Notes: generated by a model from the letters alone, not told the origin. A DNA stretch of 64,000 bases from Actinokineospora alba (GCF_004362515.1 NZ_SNXU01000001.1:3658001-3722000), one strand, 5' to 3'; shown: positions 32,061 to 40,882, counted from the first letter of the stretch. Numbers and translations: made by a program.

Positions 32061-32960
32061 GTGAGTTCATCGATTCGGCTATCTCGGGTACTCGCGGTCG
32101 CCGTCGCGGCCGTGGTCGCCGCGGTTTTCGTGCTGTTCATCACGTCGCCGGACCCTGAGCCGACCGGGCCCGACCCCGACCTGGCCGAGGTCGTGCGCGA
32201 ACACACCGACGGCCTGCGGCCGGACGCGCGCTATCGCCCACCCGACGACGCCGAACGCCACGCGTTCGTCCGCGGGCTGCGTGCGTTGGGCGTGGGCCAG
32301 GACGCCGAGGCTCTTCGCGCGCTGGGCTTCTCGGTCGACGTGGGCACCGACCGGGCGACCGGCCGCCGGTTCGCCTTGGCCGTCAACGCCGCCGGGGAGC
32401 GGGCCTGGGGGCTCTACCTGATCGACCTCAGCGAGCCTTCCCGGCTGTTGGTCGAGGTGCCACATCCCAACTATGACCTGCGGACCGAGGTGGTGGGCCT
32501 GGCGCTGTGGCGGGCCGTGCCCGGCTCCCTGCTGGCCGTCTCCGGCACGCACCGCAAGGCGGCCAACGGCGCGGGCGATGTCGCCCACCGCGCCGACTCG
32601 ATGTTCCACGCGCTGGCCACCGACTTCGCCGAGCGCGGTGTCGCCCAAGTGCAGCTGCACGGCTTCGACGACGCGAGCCTGCCCGGGGAAGAGGTCGTCC
32701 TGTCGGTGGGTACGGACAGCCCAGGGCCCGCCGCACAGCGGGCCGCGGATCGCATGTCCGACGCGGGCCTGGCGGTCTGCCTGCCCTGGCGGACGACCTG
32801 CGGCAGGCTGGAGGGCACCCGCAACAAGCAGGGAATCGCCGCCGCGGGCGCGGACTCGCTGTTCCTGCACGTGGAAATGAATCGGTCGGTGCGCGACTCC
32901 AGGACTGAGTGGACGGCCGTGGTCGACGCGCTGGCGGGCGCGGATTTGACCCGAGGGTGA
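32061..32960 (+). CDS. secreted or anchored putative zinc hydrolase
   Basis: 299 residues. A signal/anchor helix spans about 9-28. The mature part contains HPNYDLRTE (135-143), SGTHRKAANGAGDVAHR (161-177), VQLHGF (197-202) and LFLHVEMNRSVR (267-278). The spacing His...Glu, then His, then a late Glu preceding Asn and Arg recalls M14-like zinc amidohydrolases such as gamma-polyglutamate hydrolases and N-formylglutamate amidohydrolases. That assignment is an inference; I do not recognise the exact family. GTG 32061 is preceded by TTTTGGGAAT. It is divergent from the pgs operon, only 127 bp away, which supports a link to the polymer. Confidence 0.7.
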   Translation: MSSSIRLSRVLAVAVAAVVAAVFVLFITSPDPEPTGPDPDLAEVVREHTDGLRPDARYRPPDDAERHAFVRGLRALGVGQDAEALRALGFSVDVGTDRATGRRFALAVNAAGERAWGLYLIDLSEPSRLLVEVPHPNYDLRTEVVGLALWRAVPGSLLAVSGTHRKAANGAGDVAHRADSMFHALATDFAERGVAQVQLHGFDDASLPGEEVVLSVGTDSPGPAAQRAADRMSDAGLAVCLPWRTTCGRLEGTRNKQGIAAAGADSLFLHVEMNRSVRDSRTEWTAVVDALAGADLTRG

Positions 32961-33065
32961 AATCCGCCGGGGAAAGAACAGCCGATCGGCTGGACAATTG
33001 CCGACGATCGGCGGGTCGAATACCGACGATCGTAGGGTGGCCGGGTGGTTTCACAATTACCAATA

Positions 33066-33083
33066 CCCCGACAAATGTCGGGG
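33066..33083. terminator. short hairpin between convergent genes
   Basis: CCCCGACA and TGTCGGGG (8 bp) close on a 2-nt loop in the gap between the putative hydrolase (+) and the response regulator (-). The gap also has several CCGACGATCG-like repeats. Confidence 0.5.
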
Positions 33084-33134
33084 GTCAGCGGATTCCCGCG
33101 ACAACTCGAATAGTTACGCGCGGTGAGCGTGGTG

Positions 33135-33776
33135 CTAGTCCACGAGACCCGCGCGCTGGGCGAGCAGGGCCGCCTGGACCCGGTTCCCGACGCCCAGTTT
33201 GGCGAGGATGGCGCTGACCTCGTCCTTGACCGTGCCCACGCTCAGGTGCAGCCTGCCGCCGATGTCGCCGTTCGACATCCCCTCGGCGAGCAGGGTCAGC
33301 ACGGCCCGCTCGCGTTCGCTGAGCAGCCGCAGGGGTTCGGCCGCGGCCTTGCGGGCGCCGCCGTCGAGGTAGCCGTTCACCACCGTGCGGGTCACCGCGG
33401 GGGACAGGACCACCCCGCCTTCGGCGAGCGTGCGGATCAGGTCGGGAAGCCGGTGCGGGTTGGTGTCCTTGAGGAGGAACCCGGCCGCCCCGGCCCGCAG
33501 CGCCGCCGCGACGTACTCGTCGGAGTCGAAGGTGGTCAGGATCGCCACGATCGGCGGGTTCGGTCGGCGCCGCAGCTCGCGCAGGATCGTCAGGCCGTCA
33601 ACGTCGGGCATCCGCAGGTCGAGCAGGACCACGTCGGGGGCGTGCTCGGTGATCAGGTCCAGTGCCTGGCCGCCGGACGCGGTTGCCACCACGTCGATGT
33701 CGTCGACCGCGCGCAGGATCAGCGCGAACCCGGACCGGATCAGCGCCTCGTCGTCCACGACGACAACCCGGATCAT
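33135..33776 (-). CDS. NarL/LuxR-family response regulator (two-component)
   Basis: 213 residues. Receiver: acidic pair in VVVVDDEALIRSG, phospho-Asp in VVLLDLRMPDVDG, Thr in AILTTFD, Lys in GFLLKDT. Output: LuxR HTH from LSERERAVLTLLAEGMSN to VGTVKDEVSAILAKL. It overlaps the stop of its partner kinase by 4 bp (33773-33776), so the pair is translationally coupled. Target genes are unknown; the divergent LAL regulator at 35069 is a candidate because of the shared promoter region. Confidence 0.93.
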   Translation of the reverse strand: MIRVVVVDDEALIRSGFALILRAVDDIDVVATASGGQALDLITEHAPDVVLLDLRMPDVDGLTILRELRRRPNPPIVAILTTFDSDEYVAAALRAGAAGFLLKDTNPHRLPDLIRTLAEGGVVLSPAVTRTVVNGYLDGGARKAAAEPLRLLSERERAVLTLLAEGMSNGDIGGRLHLSVGTVKDEVSAILAKLGVGNRVQAALLAQRAGLVD

Positions 33777-35020
33777 CCGCGCTCCGCCCCGCTGGTCGGC
33801 TCCGCGGCCGTTGGGCGCGGTATTGGCTTCCCGCGGCCCAACTGGAGCCGGACTTCGAAGCCGCCCGCCGCGGTCGGGCCCGCGGTCACGGTCCCGCCGA
33901 GCAGTTCGGCCCGCTCCCGCAGGCCGACCAGGCCATGGCGGTCGCTGGGCAGTGCGAGGGCATGCCGGGTCGGTGCGGTGTTGGTGATGGTCGCGCCCAG
34001 GTGGGTGTCGTCGTGCCAGATCTCCACCGTGGCGGTCGCGCCGGGTGCGTGTTTGCGGGCGTTGGTGAGCGCTTCCTGCACGGTCCGGTAGACCGCGCGC
34101 TGCAGGGACGGGGCGAGGTCGGCGGGCAGGGAACCGTCGAGCCGGGTGACGATGCCGCTGTTGGCCACCAGCGGGCGCAGGTCGGCCAGGGTCGGCTGCG
34201 GCGCGAGTTCGGTGAGCGACGTGCCCGACGCGCGGAGCACCGCGACCATGTGCCGCAACTCGTCGAGCGTGCTGACGCTGAGCAGGCGGATCGTCGTCGC
34301 CGCCTCGCTCACGACCGGGTCGGGCACGCTCATCTGCAGCGCGCCCGCCTGCACGGCGATCAGGCTGACCTGGTGGGAGACGACGTCGTGCATCTCCCGC
34401 GCCAACTGCGCCCGCTCCCGGGCGAGCACGGTCTGTGCCACCAGTTCACGCTCGTGCTCGCGCGCCTCGCCGATCTCGACGAGCCGCGCGGACAGGTCCC
34501 GCCGGGTCTGCACGAGCTGGCCCAGGAACGCGATCGCACCCGCCCAGCTCACGGCGTAGCCGAGACCCGGCAGCGTCGTGCTGTCGAACACCTCGCCCGC
34601 GACCCACGGCCACGGCAGCACCAGGCACACCGCCACCACGGCCGTGCAGCAGGCGAGCACCGGCCGGTTGCGGCTGCGCACGGCGACGGCGTAGAGGGTG
34701 ATGGCGGTGGTCGCCTGCGCGCCCGCCATCAGCGTGGCGGGCACCGCGATGAGGAACGCGACGAACGGCCACCGCCGCCGAAGCGGCACCCCGAGCACCG
34801 CGATGATCGCCACGACCAGCACCGCGGTATCGGTGGGCTCCTCGTCGGCGAACTGGAACATGAACCACACGTCGAGCGCGCAGACACCCAGGAGGACACC
34901 GTCGACGACGGCGCGCGGCAGCCGACTCGGCAAGGACGTCCACTTGCGGCCGGTCGGCGGTGTGTCCCCAGGCCCACCGTGCACGCTGCCCCGTCCCGAT
35001 GATCTGTCGTCTGCGGACAC
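33773..35020 (-). CDS. sensor histidine kinase, HisKA_3 type
   Basis: 415 residues. Several membrane helices occupy about 35-160 with very short loops, indicating an intramembrane-sensing kinase. The phospho-acceptor His is in REMHDVVSHQVSLIAVQAG, followed by the HATPase domain (VQEALTNARKHAPGATATV as N-box, DRHGLVGLRERAELLGGTV as G-box). It phosphorylates the coupled LuxR regulator. The GTG/ATG start at 35020 gives a 25-residue Gly/Ser/Pro-rich leader. A dyad TACGCC/GGCGTA (35041-35057) lies just upstream between this gene and the divergent regulator. Confidence 0.92.
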   Translation of the reverse strand: MSADDRSSGRGSVHGGPGDTPPTGRKWTSLPSRLPRAVVDGVLLGVCALDVWFMFQFADEEPTDTAVLVVAIIAVLGVPLRRRWPFVAFLIAVPATLMAGAQATTAITLYAVAVRSRNRPVLACCTAVVAVCLVLPWPWVAGEVFDSTTLPGLGYAVSWAGAIAFLGQLVQTRRDLSARLVEIGEAREHERELVAQTVLARERAQLAREMHDVVSHQVSLIAVQAGALQMSVPDPVVSEAATTIRLLSVSTLDELRHMVAVLRASGTSLTELAPQPTLADLRPLVANSGIVTRLDGSLPADLAPSLQRAVYRTVQEALTNARKHAPGATATVEIWHDDTHLGATITNTAPTRHALALPSDRHGLVGLRERAELLGGTVTAGPTAAGGFEVRLQLGRGKPIPRPTAAEPTSGAERG

Positions 35021-35040
35021 TCGATCTTAAACCTACCGAG

Positions 35041-35057
35041 TACGCCGTTCGGGCGTA
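35041..35057. promoter_or_regulatory. short dyad in the kinase/LAL divergent promoter
   Basis: TACGCC and GGCGTA form 6-bp arms separated by 5 bases, in the 48-bp gap between a leftward kinase start and a rightward regulator start. It may be a regulator site or fold in a leader; the assignment is tentative. Confidence 0.35.
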
Positions 35058-35068
35058 GTTTGGCGGCT

Positions 35069-37405
35069 GTGACACGTCTTGACCAGCCGCGCCTGCCCGT
35101 CGACGTGACCAGCTTCGTGGGCCGCGGGGCGGAGCTGGCGGACATCCGTCGGCTGCTGGGCGCTTCGCGGCTGGTCACGCTGACCGGGCCCGGTGGCGTG
35201 GGCAAGACCCGGTTGGCGCTGCGGGTGGCCGAGCAGGTGGGGCGGACGTTCGGCGGGCGGGTCTGGCTGGTGGAGCTGGCGGAGCTGCGGGACCCGGCGC
35301 TGCTCGCGCACACCGTCGCCGCCCAGCTCGACCTGGCCGACCACGCCCAGGGGGACATCGCGGACGCGCTGCTGGAGCACCTGGCCGACGCCCATGTCCT
35401 GCTGGTGCTGGACAACTGCGAGCACCTGGTCGACGCGGTGGCCAAACTGGTCGACCGGATCACGCGGGCCGCGCCGCGGGTGCACGTCCTGGCGACCAGC
35501 CGGGAATCCCTGGGCGTTGTCGGTGAGGCTGGGTTCGTCGTGCCGCCGCTGCCGGTGCCGGACCCGGAGGCGGTGACCTCCGCCGCCGAGGTTCTGCGCT
35601 ACGACGGGACCAGTCTGCTGATCGACCGGGCGCGGGCGGTCCGGTCCGACTTCCACGTCGACGACCACAACTACGCTGCTGTCGCCGCGCTGTGCCGATG
35701 GCTCGACGGCATCCCGCTGGCGATCGAACTCGCGGCGGTTCGGCTGCGGTCGCTGTCGGCCGAGGAGATCGTCGATCGGCTGGGTGACCGGTTCCGGCTG
35801 CTGACCCTGGGCCGCCGCTTCGGCCCGGCCCGCCACCAGACGCTGCAGGCGACCGTCGAGTGGAGCCACGCCCTGTGCACCCCGGCCGAGCAGACGATGT
35901 GGGCGAAGGCGGCCTTGTTCCCCGGCGGGTTGGAACTCGACGCGGTGGAAGCGGTGGTGGTCGGCGACGACCTTCCCGGTTCCGCGGTGATCGATGTGCT
36001 GGATTCGTTGGTGGACAAGTCGATCCTGAGCACGGAGGGCGGCGAGCACACCCGGTACGTCATGTTGGAGAGCCTGCGGGACTTCGGTCTGCGGCAGTTG
36101 GACGCCGAGGAGTCGGCGACCCTGCGGCGTCGGCACCGGGACTTCTACGCCGACCTGGTGGCGACCCTGCGGCTGGCGTACCTCGACGGCTCGGGCGACG
36201 TCGCGATGGCGCGGATCCTGCGCGAACGCGGCAATCTGCGCGCGGCACTGGAGTTCTGCGCGACCGAGCCCGGCGAGGCCCGGGCGGGCATGCGCATGGC
36301 CGCGGGCCTGCTCGCCTACTGGTCGGCGAAAGCGGCCGCCGAGGGTGCCCGGTGGCTCGACCGGCTGCTCGCCGCCGACCCCACCCCGAGCCGGGAGCGG
36401 GCCCAGGCGCTGTGCGACCGCGCGTGGCTGCCGGTCCTGCGGCCGGGGCAGTCCGCGAGCGGGTTCCTCGACGAGGCCGAACAGGTCGTCGAGGAACTCA
36501 AGCTCCACTCCGGACTCGAGTCGATCCTCATCCAGCGTTCCCGGGCCGCGGCGTGCCTCTACGAAGGCAGGCCCGCGGCGGCGGCGGAGATCCTGGCCCG
36601 GGTGCTGACCTGGTTCGAGACCTGGGAGCCCAGCTCGGAATGGGACCGGGCGTACCGGCCCTACGCGCTGCTGAGCTGCCGAATCGTCCTCGCCCTGGCC
36701 CACAGTGCCACCGGGGAGCCGCGCCAAGCCGAGGCGTTGCTGCGCGAGGCCCTCCCGGTGGCGGCCGAACACGGGCACACCTCGCAGCGGGCCGTCGGGC
36801 TGTGGAACCTGGGGATGTTGCGGCTGGAGGCTGGTGAGACGGCCGAAGCGGCCGAGCTGGCCAGGGAGTGCCTGCGGCTCGCCCGGGACATCGACGACCA
36901 GACATGCGTCGCCGACGGACTGCGGCTGCTGTGTTCGATCGCCGCGGCCGAAGGCGACGCCACCCATGCCGCCCTGCTCTGGGGCGCCACCGCCGAGGCC
37001 GACCAAGCCAACGCCGCCATGATCATCAGCGGCTGGGAGTCCGACGTCTACGCCCGCCACCGCGCCTTGGCCCACGACGCGATCGGCGAGGAGTCCTTCG
37101 ACGCCGCGTACCGGCTCGGCGCAGGCCTCACCACCGCCGAAGCCATCGCGGTCGCCCTCGACGAGAGACCGGCGCGCGCCCAGCGGCTGGCGAAGCTGGA
37201 ACGGACCCTCACCCGACGGCAGAACCAGGTCGCCGACCTCATCGCCGAGGGCAAGAGCAACCGCGAGATCGCCGACGCGCTGACCATCTCCGTCCGCACG
37301 GCCGAATCGCACGTCGACCACATCCTGTCCGCCCTCGGCTTCAGCACCCGCGCCCAGATCGCGACCTGGGTCGCGAGCGGCCGCGGCGAGCCCCCGCCGC
37401 CCTGA
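35069..37405 (+). CDS. large ATPase/TPR/LuxR (LAL-like) transcriptional regulator
   Basis: 778 residues. Layout: NB-ARC-type ATPase (Walker A GPGGVGKTRLAL near residue 45, Walker B VLLVLDNCEHL, sensor VLATSRESLG), winged-helix and TPR-rich middle (about 300-690), and a LuxR HTH at the C-terminus (TRRQNQVADLIAEGKSNREI, VRTAESHVDHILSALG). These regulators couple ligand binding and ATP to transcription activation. The start is ambiguous between TTG 35060 and GTG 35069; the GTG begins TRLDQPRLPVDVTSFVGR, as in relatives. A paralogue lies at 49417. The target is unknown. Confidence 0.88.
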   Translation: MTRLDQPRLPVDVTSFVGRGAELADIRRLLGASRLVTLTGPGGVGKTRLALRVAEQVGRTFGGRVWLVELAELRDPALLAHTVAAQLDLADHAQGDIADALLEHLADAHVLLVLDNCEHLVDAVAKLVDRITRAAPRVHVLATSRESLGVVGEAGFVVPPLPVPDPEAVTSAAEVLRYDGTSLLIDRARAVRSDFHVDDHNYAAVAALCRWLDGIPLAIELAAVRLRSLSAEEIVDRLGDRFRLLTLGRRFGPARHQTLQATVEWSHALCTPAEQTMWAKAALFPGGLELDAVEAVVVGDDLPGSAVIDVLDSLVDKSILSTEGGEHTRYVMLESLRDFGLRQLDAEESATLRRRHRDFYADLVATLRLAYLDGSGDVAMARILRERGNLRAALEFCATEPGEARAGMRMAAGLLAYWSAKAAAEGARWLDRLLAADPTPSRERAQALCDRAWLPVLRPGQSASGFLDEAEQVVEELKLHSGLESILIQRSRAAACLYEGRPAAAAEILARVLTWFETWEPSSEWDRAYRPYALLSCRIVLALAHSATGEPRQAEALLREALPVAAEHGHTSQRAVGLWNLGMLRLEAGETAEAAELARECLRLARDIDDQTCVADGLRLLCSIAAAEGDATHAALLWGATAEADQANAAMIISGWESDVYARHRALAHDAIGEESFDAAYRLGAGLTTAEAIAVALDERPARAQRLAKLERTLTRRQNQVADLIAEGKSNREIADALTISVRTAESHVDHILSALGFSTRAQIATWVASGRGEPPPP

Positions 37406-37420
37406 GCACCCTCGTGCCGG

Positions 37421-38491
37421 TCACCGCTTGCGGGCGACGTAGAGGCAGTCCATCGGGTCGTCGGGCACGTCGTCGACCGAGACGAGGTCGAAGCCCGCGT
37501 CGTCGAGCATGCGGCCGGCCAGCTGCCTGCCCCACGCGGTGCCGAGCCCGGCTCCGCCGACGGCCAGGGACACGGTCATGCAGTGCAGCACGCTGACCGA
37601 GTAGATCAGTGGGGCGATTGGGTTTCCGACGTTGTCCTCGAGGTTGCTCGACGCGTTGATGTCGAACATGACGAACACGCCGTCAGGTGCCAACGCCGTG
37701 TGGATGGCGCGCAGGACACCCGCCGGGTCGGCTTGGTCGTGGATGGCGTCGAAGGCGAACACGGCGTCGAACGGCGGGTCCGACGGCAGCGCGGCGACGT
37801 CCTGGACTTCGAAGCGGACGTTGGTCAGGCCCAGCCTGGCCGCCTCCGCCCGGGCCGCGTCGATCGCGTCGGCGCCGAGGTCGTAGCCGACGAACTCCGA
37901 GGCGGGGTAGGCGGCCGCGAGCAGGTTCGCCGCGTGTCCGGTGCCGCAGCCGATATCGGCGACCCGGATGCCCGCCGCCAGCCGCCGCGGCAGGTCGCCG
38001 GTCAGCGGCAGCACGCCGTCGATCAGCTGCCCGTCGAAGAACCCGCGGCTCATGGCGTCCATGACCGAGGTGAACCGCGGTCGGAACCGGTCGTAGGAGA
38101 CGCCGCCGCCTTCGCGGAACGCGGTGATCAGCTCGTCGAGGTGGGTGCCGAGCAACGCGCTGATGAGGCTCATCGGCGCGAGGTTGGCCGAACCGTCGCC
38201 CGACAGGCAGAGCGCGTGTTCGGCGGGCAGGGTGTAGGCGCCGGTGCCCGGGTCGTACTCGAACACGCCCCCGGTGGTCAGCGCGCCGAGCCACTCGCGC
38301 ACGTACCGCTCCCGCAGACCCGCGCGGGCGGCGAGTTCGGCGCTGGTCGCGGGGCCGTTCGCGGCGGCGTCGAACAGGCCGGTCCGGTGGCCGATGTCGA
38401 TCATGAAGGTGAGCAGCGACTGGGTGTAGGTGTCGAACAGGCGGCCGGCGAACTCCTCGACCCTGCTCTCGTCGATGGTGGGTGTGCTCAT
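37421..38491 (-). CDS. SAM-dependent methyltransferase with N-terminal winged helix
   Basis: 356 residues. The N-terminal part (LTFMIDIGHRTGLFDAAANG, TSAELAARAGLRERYVREWL, GVFEYDPGTGAYTL) is a dimerisation/winged-helix domain. The Rossmann part has VADIGCGTGHAANLLA for SAM binding, GYDLGADAID, and VQDVAALP. It matches the Rv2258c-like group of actinobacterial methyltransferases whose substrates are mostly unknown. It overlaps nothing; the LAL regulator converges on it with 15 bp between stops. The regulator gene at 38593 lies 101 bp upstream on the same strand. Confidence 0.88.
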   Translation of the reverse strand: MSTPTIDESRVEEFAGRLFDTYTQSLLTFMIDIGHRTGLFDAAANGPATSAELAARAGLRERYVREWLGALTTGGVFEYDPGTGAYTLPAEHALCLSGDGSANLAPMSLISALLGTHLDELITAFREGGGVSYDRFRPRFTSVMDAMSRGFFDGQLIDGVLPLTGDLPRRLAAGIRVADIGCGTGHAANLLAAAYPASEFVGYDLGADAIDAARAEAARLGLTNVRFEVQDVAALPSDPPFDAVFAFDAIHDQADPAGVLRAIHTALAPDGVFVMFDINASSNLEDNVGNPIAPLIYSVSVLHCMTVSLAVGGAGLGTAWGRQLAGRMLDDAGFDLVSVDDVPDDPMDCLYVARKR

Positions 38492-38592
38492 GGCGGTGGC
38501 CTCCTCGGTCGGTGTGGAGTCGACGCTAGGCGGGCCAAGGCGCGGGCTGCTTCCACCGAACTATGCAACCGACGCCGGTCGGCTGGTTCGAA

Positions 38593-40194
38593 CTACGCAT
38601 CGGTGCGGGCGACCAGCCCATGGTCGAACGCGTAGCCCGCGGCGGCGGTTCGGGAGGACAGGTTCAGCTTGAGATAGATGTTGGCCAGGTGCCGGGCCAC
38701 GGTCTTGTCGCTGAGCACCAGCTCGGCGGCGACTTCGCGGTTGGACTTGCCCGCCGCGACGAGGGCGAGCACATCCAGCTCGCGGGTGGTCAGCCCGTCC
38801 GGGTTCGGCGACGCGACCGAGGCTCCGAGCCGGGTCAGCACCGTCTTGGCCGCGGCCCGTTCACGCTCACTCGCGTCGCGGTCGCCGAGAGCGTCATACG
38901 CCTGGGCGAGCAGCAGCCGGACCCGGGCGCAGTCGTAGGCCGCGCCCAGTTCGCGCCACTGTGCGCAGGCGCGGCGCAGCACCGGCAGCGCCTCCTCCGG
39001 GTTGCCCTCGGCGAGCCGCACCGCGCCCTGCGCGTGCCACGCCATCGCCCGCAGACCAGAGCTGTCGTAGTCGCGGGCGGCCTCGTCGAGTTCGTCGGCC
39101 GCCTTGCGCGCGACGTCGATGGCGGCGGCGGCCACGGCGATCTCCACCGCCGCCGCACACAGCCGGACCCGCCGCAGGAGTCCGCGGTCCTCGGCGATGA
39201 GCGCGGACTGGATGGAGCGGAGCGCGACGTCCGGGCGGCCCTGGGCGAGCCGGAGCAGCGCCATCCCCGGCTGCGGATCACGCCCGAAGTCGTGCGCGGC
39301 AAGGTAAGCCTGTTCGGCACCGGTGAGATCGCCGCGCAGCCGTCGCGCCTCGGCCACCACGTAGTGCGCCTCGGCGGCGCCGGCCACGGACAGCTCGCGC
39401 AGGTCGGCGCCCGCGCGCGCGGCGTCGGTCTCCGATCCCGCCCAGTCGCCCCGCACCTGGCGGAGCTGGGCCTGGTGCACCTGGCAGATCCCGCTGAACA
39501 CCGCCTCGTCGGGCAGGGTCGAGCACCAGGCGCTCAGCGCTTCGGTCCACACGCGCATGCGGGCCAGGTCGACGAGTTCATGGCAGGCGCCGACCAGGTT
39601 GCAGTAGAGGTAGCCGATCCACTCCGGCTTGAGTCCGCGGGCGAGCGCGGCCGCCATCGAGTCCTCGACGAGTGCGAACCCCGCGGCCACCTGGCCCTGC
39701 CGGACCATGGCACGCCCCTCGGCCATCGTCGTCATCGCCGGCAGGTTGGGGTCGCCGTGGACCCGGGCCCGCTCGCGCAGGCGCGTGGCGGCGTCGATGA
39801 CCGCGGCGGACTCCCAGCGGGCCTGGGCGGGTTCGACCTGCTCCAGGTAGTCGAGATAGACGCGCTCCACGCTGTCCGGGTGGTCGCGCAGCAGCCGATG
39901 GGCCTGGCTGAGCCACGTGGAGCCGAGCGTCTCCTCCCCGCGCAGGAAGTGCATTCCCGCCAGGTCGATCGCGGCCATCGCCGCCTGTCTCATGGCACCG
40001 ACCCGCTCCAGCCCGACCGCGGCCGCCTCCGCCGCGACCCGCGCCTCCCGCACGTGGCCCAGCCACCACTCGACATCGCTGAGCGTGTGCAGATCGGCGG
40101 GGCCGAGTTCGCCTGCCGCCAGGAACAAGGCCCTGGCCGCGGACCACTCACCACGCCGGTGCGCGGCGCGCGCGTCGACGAGCGGGTCGGTCAT
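38593..40194 (-). CDS. TPR-rich LuxR-family regulator
   Basis: 533 residues. No ATPase motif; about 440 residues of helical TPR-like repeats (EARVAAEAAAVGLERVGAMR, LTGAEQAYLAAHDFGRDP, LGAAYDCARVRLLLAQAYDA) precede a C-terminal LuxR HTH (LTTRELDVLALVAAGKSNRE, SDKTVARHLANIYLKL). It resembles the C-terminal half of a LAL regulator without its NTPase. A GTG two codons upstream (40200) is an alternative start. It likely controls nearby genes, perhaps the methyltransferase downstream, by protein-ligand or protein-protein sensing. Confidence 0.88.
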   Translation of the reverse strand: MTDPLVDARAAHRRGEWSAARALFLAAGELGPADLHTLSDVEWWLGHVREARVAAEAAAVGLERVGAMRQAAMAAIDLAGMHFLRGEETLGSTWLSQAHRLLRDHPDSVERVYLDYLEQVEPAQARWESAAVIDAATRLRERARVHGDPNLPAMTTMAEGRAMVRQGQVAAGFALVEDSMAAALARGLKPEWIGYLYCNLVGACHELVDLARMRVWTEALSAWCSTLPDEAVFSGICQVHQAQLRQVRGDWAGSETDAARAGADLRELSVAGAAEAHYVVAEARRLRGDLTGAEQAYLAAHDFGRDPQPGMALLRLAQGRPDVALRSIQSALIAEDRGLLRRVRLCAAAVEIAVAAAAIDVARKAADELDEAARDYDSSGLRAMAWHAQGAVRLAEGNPEEALPVLRRACAQWRELGAAYDCARVRLLLAQAYDALGDRDASERERAAAKTVLTRLGASVASPNPDGLTTRELDVLALVAAGKSNREVAAELVLSDKTVARHLANIYLKLNLSSRTAAAGYAFDHGLVARTDA

Positions 40195-40260
40195 GGTCAC
40201 CGTCCAGCGGCTAGGTCATCCGAACGGAGTATCGCCCCGAAGCCTGGTCGCGCGACACCG

Positions 40261-40830
40261 CTAGGCGCGGTCGGCGAAGTGGCGCAGAACCATCTCGGTC
40301 AGCGCGGTGACGTCGGCGTCGACCATCGGCGTGCCGGTCATGCCCAGCCGGTGGAGCAGGGTTCCGACGACGATGTCGATGAACAGCAGGACCCGGCTCT
40401 CCGGCTCGCCGAGGGCACCCTGAAGCGCGATCCGGTACGGGTCCTGAAACCGGGTGGACAGGATCTCGCGGAGCGCCGGATCGCTGACGGCGTCGACGAA
40501 AACGCCCGCGAACGCCGCGCCGATCCCGGGCTCGCCGATCTTCGCCGCGATCCAGCGGATGGCCGAGGACAGGTTGTCCTCCCGGCTGGCGGCGGTCAGC
40601 GGCACCGACCCCAACGCGTCCAGCAGGCAGTCGGTGATCAGCGCGCCCTTCGACGGCCAGCGACGGTAGATCGTCGTCTTCGCGACGCCCGCCGCCGCCG
40701 CGACGCGATCCATCGTCGCGCCCGTGTAACCCAGCTCGTCGACCGTTTTCAGCGCCGCGGCGAAGACCACGGCGTCGATGCCCGCGCGTGGGCGACCGGG
40801 CGGCTTGGCGGAGGTGGTCTCTCGGGTCAT
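40261..40830 (-). CDS. TetR/AcrR-family repressor
   Basis: 189 residues. HTH at about 20-60: VFAAALKTVDELGYTGATMD, RVAAAAGVAKTTIYRRWPSK. The C-terminal ligand domain is of the TetR_C type (VFVDAVSDPALREILSTRFQ). The start ATG is 78 bp from the divergent esterase start and tandem operator-like palindromes fill the gap, so it very probably represses both itself and the esterase. Stop-to-start spacing to the upstream LuxR gene is 66 bp. Confidence 0.92.
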   Translation of the reverse strand: MTRETTSAKPPGRPRAGIDAVVFAAALKTVDELGYTGATMDRVAAAAGVAKTTIYRRWPSKGALITDCLLDALGSVPLTAASREDNLSSAIRWIAAKIGEPGIGAAFAGVFVDAVSDPALREILSTRFQDPYRIALQGALGEPESRVLLFIDIVVGTLLHRLGMTGTPMVDADVTALTEMVLRHFADRA

Positions 40831-40850
40831 GGCACCACGATAACGAATTA

Positions 40851-40882
40851 CGCTACGATCGGTATCGCTACGAGCGGTAGCG
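40851..40882. promoter_or_regulatory. two overlapping TetR operator palindromes
   Basis: CGCTAC-N5-GTAGCG (40866-40882) is perfect and CGCTAC-N5-GTATCG (40851-40867) has one deviation. The sites are offset by 15 bp and share two bases. They lie between the tetR and esterase starts, in a locally AT-richer region. The tandem arrangement suggests cooperative binding of two dimers, as in QacR-type operators. Confidence 0.75.
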
